Source: Colimorpha sp045576855 (GTDB taxonomy: Bacteria > Bacteroidota > Bacteroidia > Bacteroidales > P3). Taken from it: a stretch of 32,519 nucleotides of DNA. The first letter of the stretch is position 1. Each line of letters starts with the position of its first letter. The position numbers were made by a program, and so were the translations under genes. Shown here in pieces: positions 1 through 7,283 of the stretch. Location of the stretch: NCBI GenBank assembly GCA_045576855.1, contig JAZNHG010000043.1, forward strand, positions 1 through 32,519. The letters are read 5' to 3'. The notes under the pieces are model-generated. The model did no database searches. It worked only from the letters and a program-made list of their open reading frames with translations, and was not told the origin of the DNA.

Positions 1-106
1 TGCCCATAAGTATTGTCTTCCTAAGCCCCCTTGGCCCCCGACTTGCGCCGCCCCTGCGGGCCGTCGCTCTCTTTTCTTTTCGTCTGAGCGTCAAGCTCGA
101 GCAAAC

Positions 107-319
107 TTACTCGGCGACAACAGCTTCGACGGCGTCGCTGACGACCTCTTCCACCATGTTCTCGACGGTGGCGGTGTCGCAAGCGGTCTGCTCCTCGCAG
201 CAAGCAGCGGCCTCAACGGCGGCGGTGTCCTGTGCGGGCTCTTCAGCGGTCTTGTTGTTGTTGCAAGCCACAAAACCGAACATAGCGGCGATGGCCATAG
301 CAAATAACACTTTCTTCAT
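107..319 (-). CDS. Small acidic lipoprotein, unknown function
   Basis: This 70-residue protein begins with a lipoprotein signal: Met-Lys-Lys, a hydrophobic stretch, then the lipobox FVAC with Cys19 as the expected lipidated residue. The rest is rich in Ala, Glu, Thr and Val, and carries a Cys-Cys pair at 40-41 and another Cys at 47. It is probably attached to the cell envelope. An upstream in-frame ATG would add 81 residues, but these look like untranslated leader (they span the promoter), so I start at the Met that gives a clean signal. A TACTTTTG -7 element lies about 80 bases upstream. I see no enzyme motif and propose no function. Confidence 0.7.
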   Translation of the reverse strand: MKKVLFAMAIAAMFGFVACNNNKTAEEPAQDTAAVEAAACCEEQTACDTATVENMVEEVVSDAVEAVVAE

Positions 320-397
320 TTTTTTTCTTGTTTTAGGTTTGTTAATGTTTTCTATTTTAATGCTTGATTTTGACTCTTTGAGCTCAAAATCGAGGTG

Positions 398-405
398 CAA
401 AAGTA
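398..405 (-). promoter_or_regulatory. -7 promoter element for the small lipoprotein gene
   Basis: On the minus strand this reads TACTTTTG, a perfect match to the Bacteroidota -7 consensus TAnnTTTG. The -33 box is weak: no clear TTTG lies 19-20 bp upstream. It would give a leader of about 75 nt before the lipoprotein start at 319. The rest of 320-619 holds no convincing gene. Confidence 0.45.
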
Positions 406-564
406 CATCCTTTTTTCCGCTCGGCGCGAAAATATATTTGTAAAGAATGTTAAAATCTACATAAACACCTGCGTTACAGTATTGTACAAAACCATTTTCT
501 GAGCCCGGTTCACTCGGTTTCCGCCCTGCAAAAGGGTACGGTACGGTCACTGTTTTTAACATTT

Positions 565-590
565 AGGCGCCCCCGAAGCCGAGGGCGCCT
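565..590. terminator. Hairpin downstream of rnfA
   Basis: The arms AGGCGCCC (565-572) and GGGCGCCT (583-590) form an 8-bp GC-rich stem with a 10-nt loop, 30 bases past the rnfA stop. The T-run (596-600) follows on the plus strand, whereas rnfA is on the minus strand. It may terminate rnfA without a good U-tract. Direction is uncertain. Confidence 0.45.
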
Positions 591-619
591 AGCTGTTTTT
601 CCGGTTGCAGGCGGGGTGC

Positions 620-1207
620 TCAGGGCAGGGGCACCAGGCCGTTGAATCCCATGAAGGCCATAGCCAGGATGCCGGCCGTGACGAGGGCGATGGGCACACC
701 CTTCATGCCGCGCGGCGTGCCGGTGAGCTCCAGCTGCTCGCGGATGCCGGCGAAGAGGATGAGCGCCAGGGCGAAGCCGACGGCGATGGAGGCCGAGTAG
801 ACTACGCTCTCGAGGAAGTTCATATGCTTCTGTATCACCAGGATGGCCACACCCAGCACCGCACAGTTGGTGGTAATCAGGGGCAGGAAGACGCCCAGCG
901 CCTGATAGAGCGAGGGGGCAATCTTTTTCAGCACGATTTCCACCATCTGCACCAGTCCGGCGATGACCAGGATGTAGGCGATGGTCTGCAGATATTCCAG
1001 GTGCAGCGGCTCGAGCACGTAGGTCATGATGAGCCAGGTCACCATCGTGGCCAGCAGCATCACGAAGAGGACGGCGCCGCTCATGCCGACGCTCGACTTC
1101 ACATCCTTGCTCACTCCGAGGAAGGGGCAGATGCCGAGGAACTGCGCCAGCACCACATTGTTAACCAGTATGGCCCCGATTATCAGGGCAGGTATCGTGA
1201 TTCCCAT
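620..1207 (-). CDS. rnfA: RnfA, integral membrane subunit of the Rnf electron transport complex
   Basis: The 195-residue protein is hydrophobic throughout, with about six membrane segments, and has the usual length for the family. Two diagnostic stretches are visible: the N-terminal FLGICPFLGVSK and the central FLPLITTNCAVLGVA. Their conserved cysteines belong to the RnfA/RnfE/NqrD/NqrE fold, which carries a [2Fe-2S] centre within the membrane. The N-terminal stretch separates it from NqrE. The Rnf complex moves electrons between ferredoxin and NAD while pumping Na+ or H+. In Bacteroidota rnfA usually closes an rnfBCDGEA operon. Here it stands alone: the gene upstream is divergent, and rnfA has its own strong promoter at 1235-1265. 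Confidence 0.92.
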   Translation of the reverse strand: MGITIPALIIGAILVNNVVLAQFLGICPFLGVSKDVKSSVGMSGAVLFVMLLATMVTWLIMTYVLEPLHLEYLQTIAYILVIAGLVQMVEIVLKKIAPSLYQALGVFLPLITTNCAVLGVAILVIQKHMNFLESVVYSASIAVGFALALILFAGIREQLELTGTPRGMKGVPIALVTAGILAMAFMGFNGLVPLP

Positions 1208-1234
1208 AGTCTTTTTTGTTTACAATTCGGACTG

Positions 1235-1265
1235 CAAAAGTACGAACATTTTGCAAACTGACAAA
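1235..1265 (-). promoter_or_regulatory. Promoter of rnfA
   Basis: On the minus strand TTTG (1262-1265) is followed by 19 bp and then TACTTTTG (1235-1242), an exact Bacteroidota -33/-7 arrangement. It implies a short leader of about 20-30 nt and transcription of rnfA from its own start. Confidence 0.75.
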
Positions 1266-1398
1266 ATATTTTTCGCCGGCAGCCGCTTTTTCGGCCCCGG
1301 CAGGGACGTCTACTTGTTGATATATTGATACATCTATTATATGCGCCACATAATATTTTTCCCTCTTGTGCGTTATGCAGGCAAAAATTTGTACCGCG

Positions 1399-3108
1399 AT
1401 GAAAAAGACTCTTCTGCTTCTTATGCTGGCCTTCGGTATGAAGGCTATGGGCTGCACCAACCTGCTTGTGACGCGCGGCGCCACGACCGACGGCAGCACC
1501 TTCATCACCTATGCCGCCGACAGCCACACGCGCTACGGCCAGTTGCGCTACTGTCCCGCCGCCGACCACCAGCCGGGCGAGATGCTGCGCCTCTACAACT
1601 ACGGCAGCCTCCGGTTCCAACTCGAGCTGCCGCAGCCGGCCCATACCTACCAGGTGGTGGGCTTCATCAACGAGCACCAGCTGGCCATCGGCGAGACCAC
1701 CTGGGGCGGCGTCGGCCCGCTGGACAAGGGCAACGCCACCGGCATCGACTACGGCAACCTCATCTACGTCACCCTGCAGCGGGCCCGCAACTGCCGCGAG
1801 GCCATACGTGTGATGCACGAGCTGGTCTCCACCTACGGCTATGCCGACGGCGGCGAGACCTTCTCGCTGGCCGACCCCGACGAGGTGTGGCTCTTCGAAA
1901 TCACCAGCAAGGGCAGCGAGCAGGGCGCCGTGTGGGTGGCACGCCGCGTGCCCGAAGGCTACATCAGCGGCCATGCCAACCAGGCCCGCATCACCACCTT
2001 CCCGCAGGAGCCCGCACGCTGGGACCGCAAGGCCACGCACCCCGCCATCAGCAGCAAGCATATCGATTGTATCTTCGATAAGGAAGTGGAGTGCGTGTAC
2101 AGCGACGACGTCATCTCCTTCGCCAAACGCCAGGGCCTTGCCGCCTATGCCGGCCAACCGAAACACACGGATGCCGACTTTTCCTATGCCGACACCTACA
2201 ATCCACTCACCTTCAGCGGCCTGCGCGCCTGCGAGGCACGCGTCTACGCCATGTTCCGCCGCGCCGCCGACGGCATGGAGCGCTACGAGCGTTTCGCTAT
2301 GGGCGACCCCACCGCCGAGCGACTGCCGCTGTGGGTGAAGCCCAGCCGCAAGCTCACCGTGCAGGACTGCATGGCCCTGATGCGCGACCACTACGAGGGC
2401 ACGCCGATGGACATGACGCAGGATGTCGGCGCCGGCCCCTTCCACTGCCCCTACCGTTGGCGCCCGATGGACTTCGAGGTGGACGGGCAGAAGTACATCC
2501 ACGAGCGCGCCATCAGCACGCAGCAGACGGGATTCAGCTTTGTGGCCCAGTGCCGTGGGTGGTTGCCGTCGAAGCTGGGCGGCGTGCTTTGGTTCGGCGT
2601 CGACGACACCTACTCCACCGTCTACTGCCCCGTCTACTGCGGCGTCACCCAGGTGCCCCTCTGCTTCGAGGAGGGCAACGGCAGCATGAGCCGCTACAGC
2701 GAGACGGCCGCCTTCTGGCTCTTCAACCGCGTGAGCAACTTCTGCTACCTGCGCTACGACGCTATGATACAGGATGTTGTCCGGGCACAGCGCGAGCTGG
2801 AGGATGCCTTCGTGGCCGACGAACACCAACATGCCGAACGCTGGGCACAGGCCGAGAACGAGGCCCGGCTGGTGGGCGCGCTGAACCGCTTCAGCAACGA
2901 GCGCGCCGAGCGCATGATGCGCCGCTGGCACGAACTGGACCAACTGCTGCTGATGAAGTACATAGACGGCAACATCAAGCATGAGACCAACGGCCGCATC
3001 GAGACCACCGAGACGGGCGTGGTGCGCTTTCCGCAGCAGCCCCCCTACCCCGAATGGTTCCTCCGCCAGATTGTGGACGACCACGGCGAGGTGATTCGCG
3101 AGCGCTAG
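1399..3108 (+). CDS. Secreted C69-family (PepD-like) dipeptidase
   Basis: This 569-residue protein belongs to peptidase family C69, N-terminal-nucleophile hydrolases that cleave dipeptides and short peptides. A short hydrophobic leader (residues 1-18) ends right before Cys19 in the context GCTNLLVTRGATTDGS, the site where the family exposes its catalytic cysteine. Further family-type segments are SHTRYGQL, GETTWGG and a DEVWLFEI-like stretch. I chose the Met at 1399 rather than one 11 codons upstream because it gives a compact Lys-Lys signal sequence. It is probably periplasmic or surface-exposed and involved in peptide scavenging. It is a single-gene unit, divergent from rnfA, and ends in a strong terminator. 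Confidence 0.88.
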   Translation: MKKTLLLLMLAFGMKAMGCTNLLVTRGATTDGSTFITYAADSHTRYGQLRYCPAADHQPGEMLRLYNYGSLRFQLELPQPAHTYQVVGFINEHQLAIGETTWGGVGPLDKGNATGIDYGNLIYVTLQRARNCREAIRVMHELVSTYGYADGGETFSLADPDEVWLFEITSKGSEQGAVWVARRVPEGYISGHANQARITTFPQEPARWDRKATHPAISSKHIDCIFDKEVECVYSDDVISFAKRQGLAAYAGQPKHTDADFSYADTYNPLTFSGLRACEARVYAMFRRAADGMERYERFAMGDPTAERLPLWVKPSRKLTVQDCMALMRDHYEGTPMDMTQDVGAGPFHCPYRWRPMDFEVDGQKYIHERAISTQQTGFSFVAQCRGWLPSKLGGVLWFGVDDTYSTVYCPVYCGVTQVPLCFEEGNGSMSRYSETAAFWLFNRVSNFCYLRYDAMIQDVVRAQRELEDAFVADEHQHAERWAQAENEARLVGALNRFSNERAERMMRRWHELDQLLLMKYIDGNIKHETNGRIETTETGVVRFPQQPPYPEWFLRQIVDDHGEVIRER

Positions 3109-3129
3109 CCCCCCGCCATACACACATGC

Positions 3130-3184
3130 GGAGCCCCGCCGGCCGACACACAGCGTGTCCACCCGGCGGGGCTCCGTCTTTTTA
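3130..3184 (+). terminator. Rho-independent terminator of the C69 peptidase gene
   Basis: The arms GGAGCCCCGCCGG (3130-3142) and CCGGCGGGGCTCC (3163-3175) form a perfect 13-bp stem, with a smaller GACAC/GTGTC pairing inside. A T-rich tail (TCTTTTT) follows. It starts about 20 bases after the stop codon. Confidence 0.85.
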
Positions 3185-3242
3185 CGTCCGGACAGCCCGC
3201 TTTCAGCCCCGCGTCACCGCCGCGTCAGCTCCGACTTTTGTC

Positions 3243-3297
3243 GGACCGGACACGGACCGGACACGGACATGACACGGACCAGAGTCGGACATCGGAG
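3243..3297. repeat. Degenerate 11-bp tandem repeat between convergent genes
   Basis: Five consecutive 11-bp units each begin with GGAC. The first two are identical (GGACCGGACAC, 3243-3253 and 3254-3264) and the next three diverge. The array ends just before the stop codon of the nitroreductase gene. No function is evident. Confidence 0.7.
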
Positions 3298-3301
3298 CAC
3301 C

Positions 3302-3946
3302 TTACCAGCGGTTGTAGTGCACCCGGCTGGGGTCCCATTTGTCCTTGGGCTGGGTGTCGCCGGCAGGCACTCCGACGGGCACCACGGCATAGGGCACCAC
3401 CGTCGGGGGCAGGCCGAGGGCCTCGCGCACGGGATTCATGCGCTCGGGGTAGGGATAGCAGGCCGTCCAGCAGGCGCCGAGGCCGTAGGCTTCGACGGCG
3501 AGCAGCAGGTTCTCGGTGGCGGCGCCGAGGTCGTCGCGCCATAGGTGGTTCACCTGGGCCACGGCGGGGCCGTCGGGATTGTCGCGCGTGGGCCCCATGT
3601 GCACCGTGTCGGCGCAGAGCACCACGATGGCACCGGCCTGCTTGTACATGCGCATGTTGTGGTTGTCGGCCCCGAAGATGGCCTCAAGGTCCTGGTCGGG
3701 GGTGACGACGACGAAGCTCCAGGGGCGCCAGTCGCGGCCCGTGGGGGCGGCCTGGGCGGCGCGGAGCAGCTGCTCAAGGGTGGCGGCGGGGATGCTGTCG
3801 CCCGTGTACTGGCGCACGCTCTTGCGGCTCAGGATGTTTTGCATCACCACGTCGGCCGTGTTGGCCTCGGTGGCGGTCTCTTGCTTGTTGCAGCAGGCGG
3901 CGAACATCATCGCGGCGGCTGCCATAAGGATGGTTGCTTTCTTCAT
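3302..3946 (-). CDS. Nitroreductase-family lipoprotein
   Basis: This 214-residue protein joins a lipoprotein signal (lipobox FAAC, Cys18) to a nitroreductase fold. The fold begins with the FMN-binding pattern SRKSVRQYTGDSIP and the segment AAPTGRDWRPWSFVVV, and continues through GLGACWTACYPYPER to VPVGVPAG. Family members are FMN flavoproteins that use NAD(P)H to reduce nitroaromatics, quinones or flavins. This one would act at the envelope, where the electron donor is unclear. Its ATG overlaps the stop of the upstream gene in an ATGA junction, so the two are translationally coupled. The real substrate cannot be read from sequence. Confidence 0.85.
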   Translation of the reverse strand: MKKATILMAAAAMMFAACCNKQETATEANTADVVMQNILSRKSVRQYTGDSIPAATLEQLLRAAQAAPTGRDWRPWSFVVVTPDQDLEAIFGADNHNMRMYKQAGAIVVLCADTVHMGPTRDNPDGPAVAQVNHLWRDDLGAATENLLLAVEAYGLGACWTACYPYPERMNPVREALGLPPTVVPYAVVPVGVPAGDTQPKDKWDPSRVHYNRW

Positions 3947-4317
3947 TGGTACTGTATTGTTGTTGTTGGGTTTGCATCGGTTGCGGGGTTGACGGTGGAG
4001 TCCACCTGTTCGGGCACAGGCTCGCCCGTCAGCGGGTCTAGTCCTACGTCGCCCTCGACCACCTTCCCTTCAGTGCAGCTGGTGAACGCCGCCAGCCCCA
4101 GGGCTACGCCCGCCACGGCGGCAGCCTTGCCGAGGGTCATGCGGCGGTGCAGCTCGGCCTCCAGGTAGCGCACCTCGGCCTCGCAGCGCGGACAGGTGCC
4201 GTCGCACGGGCCGTCATAGCTACATTCGTGTTGTTCCAGAGGGATCTGGTTCTCGTCGGCCACCCGCTTGCGTATGGCCTTCAGCTCTTTGCAGATGCTT
4301 TTTCCGTTGGCTTTCAT
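3943..4317 (-). CDS. Conserved Bacteroidota Cys-motif protein with internal lipobox-like segment
   Basis: The protein has 124 residues and unknown function. Residues 1-55 form a charged domain ending in a Cys cluster at positions 32, 38, 42 and 45 (ECSYDGPCDGTCPRCEAEVR), followed by RYLEAEL. The spacing suggests a metal or Fe-S site. A second part begins with RRMTLGK, a hydrophobic run (64-78) and FTSC at Cys81, which resembles a lipoprotein signal placed internally. The tail is Pro/Thr-rich. From memory, similar Cys-motif proteins with a GTCPxCExEVRYLE core occur widely in Bacteroidales. It is first in a two-gene unit and overlaps the nitroreductase start by four bases, so a joint envelope redox role is possible but unproven. 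Confidence 0.75.
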   Translation of the reverse strand: MKANGKSICKELKAIRKRVADENQIPLEQHECSYDGPCDGTCPRCEAEVRYLEAELHRRMTLGKAAAVAGVALGLAAFTSCTEGKVVEGDVGLDPLTGEPVPEQVDSTVNPATDANPTTTIQYQ

Positions 4318-4387
4318 GATGCTTTAGTTCTTATAATCACCTATAGTTTACTGACTTACAAGAGTAAGAACACTCTGTATCCATCGG

Positions 4388-4395
4388 CAAAGATA
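4388..4395 (-). promoter_or_regulatory. -7 element for the Cys-motif protein / nitroreductase operon
   Basis: The minus strand reads TATCTTTG, matching TAnnTTTG, about 70 bases before the ATG at 4317. The -33 box is poor. It lies 31 bp from the opposing -7 element at 4427-4434, so the two divergent promoters share their upstream region. Confidence 0.55.
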
Positions 4396-4402
4396 TAATT
4401 TT

Positions 4403-4434
4403 TTTGGAATAAAATAAAAGAAGTTGTATATTTG
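4403..4434 (+). promoter_or_regulatory. Promoter of the secreted protein pair
   Basis: TTTG (ending 4406), a 20-bp spacer and TATATTTG (4427-4434) make a good Bacteroidota promoter. The start codon at 4465 lies about 25 bases downstream of the likely transcription start. Confidence 0.7.
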
Positions 4435-4464
4435 CATCGTCAAACAACATATACCTTACATGAT

Positions 4465-5799
4465 ATGAAAATCTATTATAGATTGATTCTTACCCTGTTA
4501 TGCGTATTTTCAGCAACCGCTTCATCAGCACAGGTAGAAGAGCTCTCTCTCGGGGCAAACAACCATTCTATTGTCCGGTCGTTCCGAAACAATCATAAAT
4601 TGATTTATACAGAAGTGACTGACACCGAAGCCTATATCATACTTCATGCAGATAATTCAAGCACTGCTTTGGCATTTCGCATTCCGACTTTCTGCAGAAT
4701 AAACGACATGCGCATCGATCAAGACCGCTATGCCTATATTTGTGGAAGCGCCAATATTGGACATAAAACAGGTCTGGTTGGAAAGTTTGACATCTCCGGA
4801 GTCTTTTATAATGGAGAAAGCATTCAATGGGGAACCTATGGATACATGCCAGACTCGCTGGTTACGGTTACCGATTTGAAGAGGCTCAAATTATTCCACG
4901 TTGGAAAAACCACCGCTATGGCCATGGTGGGCGATGCAATATACAAAGGAATTCTACCTACACACACTGTAGCCGCGGCATATATTGATTCTGTAACCAA
5001 TCACTGGCACGAGTGGTATTATTCGGTAAAAAAAGCCCCAATATTTACTGACATCGTGTGTCTTGACTCGGCAATTGTCGCTGTCGGCTCCGATTCGGAC
5101 AGTCTCGGCTGTTATCTGAAGACCTTTTCCCCCACACTTGATTTCCCGGCACATCCGATGGTTCCCAACACTGTCACGGAAATTGTTTTCAGTAGCCCTA
5201 TCGGCGAAGTATTGGCCACGAGACTTGACGGGAGAACCCTCACCCTGGCTCATTATGACAAAAACGAAGGCATCCGGACTGTGTTCCATGATGTGACAAT
5301 CAACGGCACAAGCGGTCGCCCCATTTCACCTGTCGACACATGGTTTACAGACCCGGCTTCCACTCTGCCGTTTGATGGGCAATGGAAACTCTGCGAGATA
5401 ATCACGAACTCCCAGTACGAAACCTGGCTTCTACAGCAATCGGCATACCGTTCCTCATCTTTCCCAGGTATCGCCAACTGGTTGCTGATGCACCACCACA
5501 TCGCCGCAACCGCATCGCATCCCGCATGGATGTTGCCCGCAGGCATGCTGCACTCCATGGACTTGGATTGTACGCAGATGGTTCCCCGCTTGTCTGGGGT
5601 AGCGAACAACCTGATTGCCTATCAACCAAGCTGGCAAACAGTATCAACTAATTGCCAATCATTTGAACCAATAACCACCAAGTACGACAAGGCGAAAGTG
5701 ACAGAAGTCGCTTCGCGCGAGAACGCCTCTTTCTTCAATCATTTATTCACAATACTACCCAACGTCTTCACCATAAACGCAAATACAATCTGTGAATAA
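4465..5799 (+). CDS. Secreted protein of unknown function (possible beta-propeller)
   Basis: The 444-residue protein starts with a clear Sec signal peptide (residues 1-23, ending ASSAQ). The mature part is rich in short beta-strand-like segments such as YAYICGSANIG, AIVAVGSDSD and EVLATRLDGRTLTLAHYD. These resemble repeated propeller blades, but no named domain is recognised. The start at 4465 was chosen because it gives a standard signal peptide and lies just after the promoter. There is no type IX sorting domain at its C-terminus. The following gene begins 19 bases past the stop, so the two are probably one transcript. Base composition is visibly richer in A and T than in the peptidase and tryptophanase genes. 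Confidence 0.7.
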   Translation: MKIYYRLILTLLCVFSATASSAQVEELSLGANNHSIVRSFRNNHKLIYTEVTDTEAYIILHADNSSTALAFRIPTFCRINDMRIDQDRYAYICGSANIGHKTGLVGKFDISGVFYNGESIQWGTYGYMPDSLVTVTDLKRLKLFHVGKTTAMAMVGDAIYKGILPTHTVAAAYIDSVTNHWHEWYYSVKKAPIFTDIVCLDSAIVAVGSDSDSLGCYLKTFSPTLDFPAHPMVPNTVTEIVFSSPIGEVLATRLDGRTLTLAHYDKNEGIRTVFHDVTINGTSGRPISPVDTWFTDPASTLPFDGQWKLCEIITNSQYETWLLQQSAYRSSSFPGIANWLLMHHHIAATASHPAWMLPAGMLHSMDLDCTQMVPRLSGVANNLIAYQPSWQTVSTNCQSFEPITTKYDKAKVTEVASRENASFFNHLFTILPNVFTINANTICE

Positions 5800-5818
5800 A
5801 CCGACAAAATATCAAAAT

Positions 5819-7267
5819 ATGAAAAGGCATTATTTATATTTCTTGCTCTTCTCCCTGGCTGTCGGCAGCAATACGGCAATGGGGCAATACTCGGATCTGT
5901 ACTACCACCGTGTAGGCGACACCATCGAATGGGAGTCTCCGATTGGATACTATGCCTGGTGGGATTTTGAAAACTACTACAACAACAACAAAGTTATCAG
6001 ATTGACCCCAGAAAGTCAAAATGTCACCAGCGGCATAATATATGGATTTATAGATTCCGCCATGCTACTGCAATACTACTATACCCCGACACCTCTGAAA
6101 ATCATAGGCGTGGCTGGAGCCTGCTTCCGAGGAATCGCCAGCGGCATCCCCACCGTCTACACACCGGACACCAACCAATGGAAAGAATGGCTCTGCATCT
6201 ACGATGCCGACAGTAGCAGCTTCGTGAAAAAAGCCGAAGTGCAGTGGAATCCGTTCGACCCCCACCGGACTCTACACCTCAAAACCCACCAACCCCTCAT
6301 CGGTGGACAGATGCAAGATTCTTGCTGCAGGTTTGCCCCGAAAAACTGGTACATCCCAATATACGAATACTATTTTGATTCAGCAGTCTATGTGACAGAT
6401 TCTTTCTATGTCGGCGGAAGCTACTTCGGGAATTGGATCATGCAAAGCAATATCAGAACAGGCTATTGGACGGCTGACATGGGGTTCAACATATTGTGCG
6501 ATTCCGAGGACCCCCCACAATACCTGCACGTGGGTCGATGCACACCAGTGAACGGCGTAAAAATCAGATATAAAGAACTCCTGTACACCCCCCATTATGG
6601 ACGGTTCGACACCTTGCAGTGGAAGTGGTACAACAATACGCAAAGTGGCTCTTGGCTAGCCCCTGTGATTATCTACCCCATTATCCAGGTCGACACAACA
6701 GTACCTCCCGAAAACTCCTGCGTGGATATCGGAAATATACAGGTGATTGCCGAATCAACAAATGCGACCGTCACATGGGACGACTTTCCCAATTACACCT
6801 CGGTAGAGCTGAGATATGGTCCTGCTTTTGCTCCGGTGGAAGAATGGTCGACGGTGGATGTGTCGGGCAACACATTGTACACACTGACGGACTTGATGCC
6901 TGGCACCCGCTATGGTGTATCACTCAAGGCCCTGTGCGACAAAACTGAAACGCAATGGTCACCAACCATCACATTCTTTATCTATGAGACTGACACTACC
7001 ACCGGAATCTCCTCACCGCAGACAATCTTGTCCGCACAAACCTTCCTGTTCCCCAATCCAGCATTGGAATCGGTGACAATCACCAGCTCGTTCTCTTTGA
7101 GCAATATCGAACTTTACACCACTGCCGGTGTGCTCGTCTACAGCGAGAATGCCACCGGACATAACATCGAAGTAAATCTGGAAGACCTGCGACAAGGGAC
7201 TTACATTGTCGCCATCCGAACCCACAACGGCACAACCCACAAGCGTCTGGTCGTCAGTCGGCGTTGA
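5819..7267 (+). CDS. Secreted Fn3-domain protein with type IX secretion C-terminal domain
   Basis: This 482-residue protein has a signal peptide (residues 1-23, ending AMGQ). The middle (about 35-280) is a novel region rich in Tyr and Trp. A fibronectin type III-like domain follows (about 290-390), visible as NATVTWDDFPNYTSVELRYG and the LTDLMPGTRYGVSLKALC strand pattern. The last 80 residues are a type A sorting domain: FLFPNPALESVTI, then a GVLVYSEN-like strand, then GTYIVAIRTHNGTTHKRLVV. Such domains direct proteins through the type IX secretion system to the cell surface. It sits 19 bases behind the preceding signal-peptide protein and may work with it. Ligand unknown. Confidence 0.85.
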   Translation: MKRHYLYFLLFSLAVGSNTAMGQYSDLYYHRVGDTIEWESPIGYYAWWDFENYYNNNKVIRLTPESQNVTSGIIYGFIDSAMLLQYYYTPTPLKIIGVAGACFRGIASGIPTVYTPDTNQWKEWLCIYDADSSSFVKKAEVQWNPFDPHRTLHLKTHQPLIGGQMQDSCCRFAPKNWYIPIYEYYFDSAVYVTDSFYVGGSYFGNWIMQSNIRTGYWTADMGFNILCDSEDPPQYLHVGRCTPVNGVKIRYKELLYTPHYGRFDTLQWKWYNNTQSGSWLAPVIIYPIIQVDTTVPPENSCVDIGNIQVIAESTNATVTWDDFPNYTSVELRYGPAFAPVEEWSTVDVSGNTLYTLTDLMPGTRYGVSLKALCDKTETQWSPTITFFIYETDTTTGISSPQTILSAQTFLFPNPALESVTITSSFSLSNIELYTTAGVLVYSENATGHNIEVNLEDLRQGTYIVAIRTHNGTTHKRLVVSRR

Positions 7268-7283
7268 GCAAACGACAGCCATA

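Noticed and set aside
433..440. TATATTTG on the plus strand as a promoter
   Set aside because: There is no plus-strand gene downstream before the C69 peptidase almost 1 kb away, and rnfA lies in between on the other strand.
1183..3162. 659-codon open frame antisense to the C69 peptidase
   Set aside because: Low-complexity product with no recognisable domain; the plus-strand frame has family motifs and a terminator.
3302..3545. Minus-strand alternative frame at the nitroreductase C-terminus
   Set aside because: Arg/Pro-rich shadow frame; the nitroreductase frame is complete with motifs to its end.
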